Positions 4,406 through 5,235 of a stretch of DNA of 5,235 bases are shown here, one piece after another. Origin of the DNA: an uncultured Micrococcales bacterium (GTDB lineage Bacteria; Actinomycetota; Actinomycetes; Actinomycetales; Microbacteriaceae); contig CAIYTL010000097.1 in assembly GCA_903929105.1 (NCBI GenBank), positions 1-5,235 on the forward strand, given 5' to 3'. Positions within the stretch are counted from its first letter, which is position 1, and each line of letters begins with the position of its first letter. The position numbers were made by a program, and so were the translations under genes. The notes below the pieces were generated by a model. That model was not told where the DNA came from. It saw only the letters and a list, made by a program, of their open reading frames with translations, and did not search any database.

Positions 4406-5235
4406 TTGGCGCTTCCACGCGTTTACGACATTGCTAGCGAACTTGGTATCGATACCAAAGAGGCGCTGGCCAAACTTAAAGAACTTGGCGAATACGTCAA
4501 GGCTGGTTCATCAACCATCACCCCGCCGGTAGCTAAAAAGCTTCGCGAGGCTTTTCCTAACGCCAAACCGGCCGAAGCCAAGCCAGCAAAAGCCGCACCT
4601 GCGGCCGAGGCACCTGCCGCTGCGGCAGCACCAACTGAAGCGCCAGCGGCGAGCGCTGCTCCGGCGCCTTCAGCACCTGGCAAAGCCTCGCCAGCCAAAC
4701 CGGCCGCTAAGACTGACTCAACCGAGGCTCCAGCTGCAGCCGCATCAGCCAGTGCACCTGCGGCTCCTGCAGCACCAGCCGCCGCTGCGACTGCTACGCC
4801 AGCTGCCACACCTGGTGCTACACCTGGCGCCGCTGCGGGCATTCCTCGCCCGGGCAACAACCCGTTCGCTTCAAGCCAAGGCATGGGCATTCCTCGCCCA
4901 GTTTCACGCCCGGGCAATAACCCATTCTCAAGCAACCAGGGCATGGGCCGTGGCCCGCGTCCGGCTGGTGCCGGTGGCGCTCCACGACCTGGTGGCCCGC
5001 GTCCTGCTGGTGCCGGTGGTGCTCCGCGTCCGGGTGGCGCTGGCGGTGGCGCTGGTTTCACTCGTCCGGGTGGCGCACCTGGTGCTGGTGGTGGCGCAGG
5101 TTTCTCACGCCCAGGCGGCGGTGGCGGCCCAGCGGGCCGTGGCGGCCGTGGCGCTGGCGCAGCCGGCGCGTTTGGCAAGGGCGGCGGTCGTGGCCAGAGC
5201 AAAGCTCGCAAGTCGAAGCGCGCGAAACGCGAAGA
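4406..5235 (+). CDS. infB: Translation initiation factor IF-2, N-terminal part (truncated by window end)
   Basis: IF-2 is the GTPase that brings fMet-tRNA to the 30S subunit and promotes subunit joining. Only the first 276 codons are present; the G domain and C-terminal domains lie beyond the window. Residues 1-50 are the IF2_N domain ('ALPRVYDIASELGID', 'ALAKLKELGEYVKAGSSTI', 'PPVAKKLREAF'), typical of actinobacterial IF-2. Residues about 55-145 are a Pro/Ala/Lys linker. Residues about 145-262 form a Gly/Arg/Pro-rich, disordered and repetitive segment. The end, 'KARKSKRAKRE', is the basic stretch that in relatives precedes the conserved core. The start is TTG 4406, supported by AGGAG at 4395-4399 and the family N-terminus. 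GC content rises in the linker through Gly, Ala, Pro and Arg codons. A 262-codon open frame on the opposite strand here is a compositional shadow. Downstream, rbfA and truB would be expected. Confidence 0.96.
   Translation, partial: MALPRVYDIASELGIDTKEALAKLKELGEYVKAGSSTITPPVAKKLREAFPNAKPAEAKPAKAAPAAEAPAAAAAPTEAPAASAAPAPSAPGKASPAKPAAKTDSTEAPAAAASASAPAAPAAPAAAATATPAATPGATPGAAAGIPRPGNNPFASSQGMGIPRPVSRPGNNPFSSNQGMGRGPRPAGAGGAPRPGGPRPAGAGGAPRPGGAGGGAGFTRPGGAPGAGGGAGFSRPGGGGGPAGRGGRGAGAAGAFGKGGGRGQSKARKSKRAKRE
4847..4948 (+). repeat. 60-base-period repeat in infB linker (RPGNNPF-x-S-x-QGMG)
   Basis: Two copies, 4847-4888 and 4907-4948, both encode R-P-G-N-N-P-F-(A/S)-S-(S/N)-Q-G-M-G. They are offset by exactly 60 bases (20 codons) with scattered, mostly third-position differences. 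It is an in-frame internal duplication in the disordered IF-2 linker. Confidence 0.8.
4952..5035 (+). repeat. Tandem 42-base repeat in infB linker (GPRPAGAGGAPRPG)
   Basis: Two adjacent 42-base units, 4952-4993 and 4994-5035, encode the same 14 residues, G-P-R-P-A-G-A-G-G-A-P-R-P-G. They differ only at synonymous positions. Shorter GAGF(T/S)RPGG echoes follow at about 5048-5120. The Arg/Gly character suggests an RNA- or ribosome-contacting flexible tail, which is inference. Confidence 0.8.

Noticed and set aside
4423..5211. Long open frame of 262 codons on the - strand, Pro/Gly/Ala-rich
   Set aside because: It is antisense to the infB linker, where Gly/Ala/Pro/Arg codons keep the opposite strand free of stops. 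It has no domain and no Shine-Dalgarno, and infB is certain.
1..5235. Search for tRNA/rRNA genes, CRISPR arrays, insertion sequences, phage or defence genes
   Set aside because: None seen: the window is tightly packed housekeeping genes, all gaps are under 80 bases, and there is no sign of horizontal transfer.

Overview
This window carries a housekeeping segment of an actinobacterial chromosome, all on the + strand: (tail of an unidentified upstream gene) - ispG - proS - nusA - ylxR - infB (5' part). The proteins read like those of Microbacteriaceae: the IspG N-terminus 'AAINLGMP', the ProS N-terminus 'MPTRLSNLFLRTLREDP', and an IF-2 with a long Pro/Ala then Gly/Arg/Pro-rich linker. Base composition looks moderate by eye (roughly mid-50s % GC, higher in the infB linker). 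That is low for the family and would suit a small-genome freshwater or marine lineage such as the Rhodoluna/Aquiluna group. This placement is inference from protein flavour, not a database result.

Layout. Bases 1-77 hold a possible six-residue end of the previous gene and a short leader. Bases 78-1232 are ispG (MEP isoprenoid pathway, [4Fe-4S] enzyme), best read from a TTG start. After a 19-base gap, proS (1252-3036, bacterial-type prolyl-tRNA synthetase with an editing insertion) begins. It has no Shine-Dalgarno but has a well-placed -10 hexamer seven bases before its ATG, so a leaderless transcript is likely. nusA (3052-4029) follows 15 bases later with a strong Shine-Dalgarno. The usual rimP gene, normally just upstream of nusA, is absent here. 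ylxR (4060-4329) follows after 30 bases. A 76-base gap then leads to infB (TTG at 4406), which runs off the window end inside its linker.

How the genes work together. nusA-ylxR-infB is the conserved transcription/translation cluster: NusA modulates RNA polymerase pausing and termination, YlxR is a small RNA-binding/regulatory protein, and IF-2 delivers initiator tRNA. proS supplies Pro-tRNA and ispG supplies isoprenoid precursors; they are neighbours rather than functional partners.

The most interesting part is the ylxR-infB gap. Three micro-ORFs (5, 6 and 7 codons) are chained stop-to-start (ATGA, ATGA, TAATG) from the ylxR stop codon. The last one runs into two mutually exclusive hairpins, one of which hides the infB Shine-Dalgarno while the other leaves it free. 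This looks like a translation-coupled switch on IF-2 synthesis. It is inference from sequence only.
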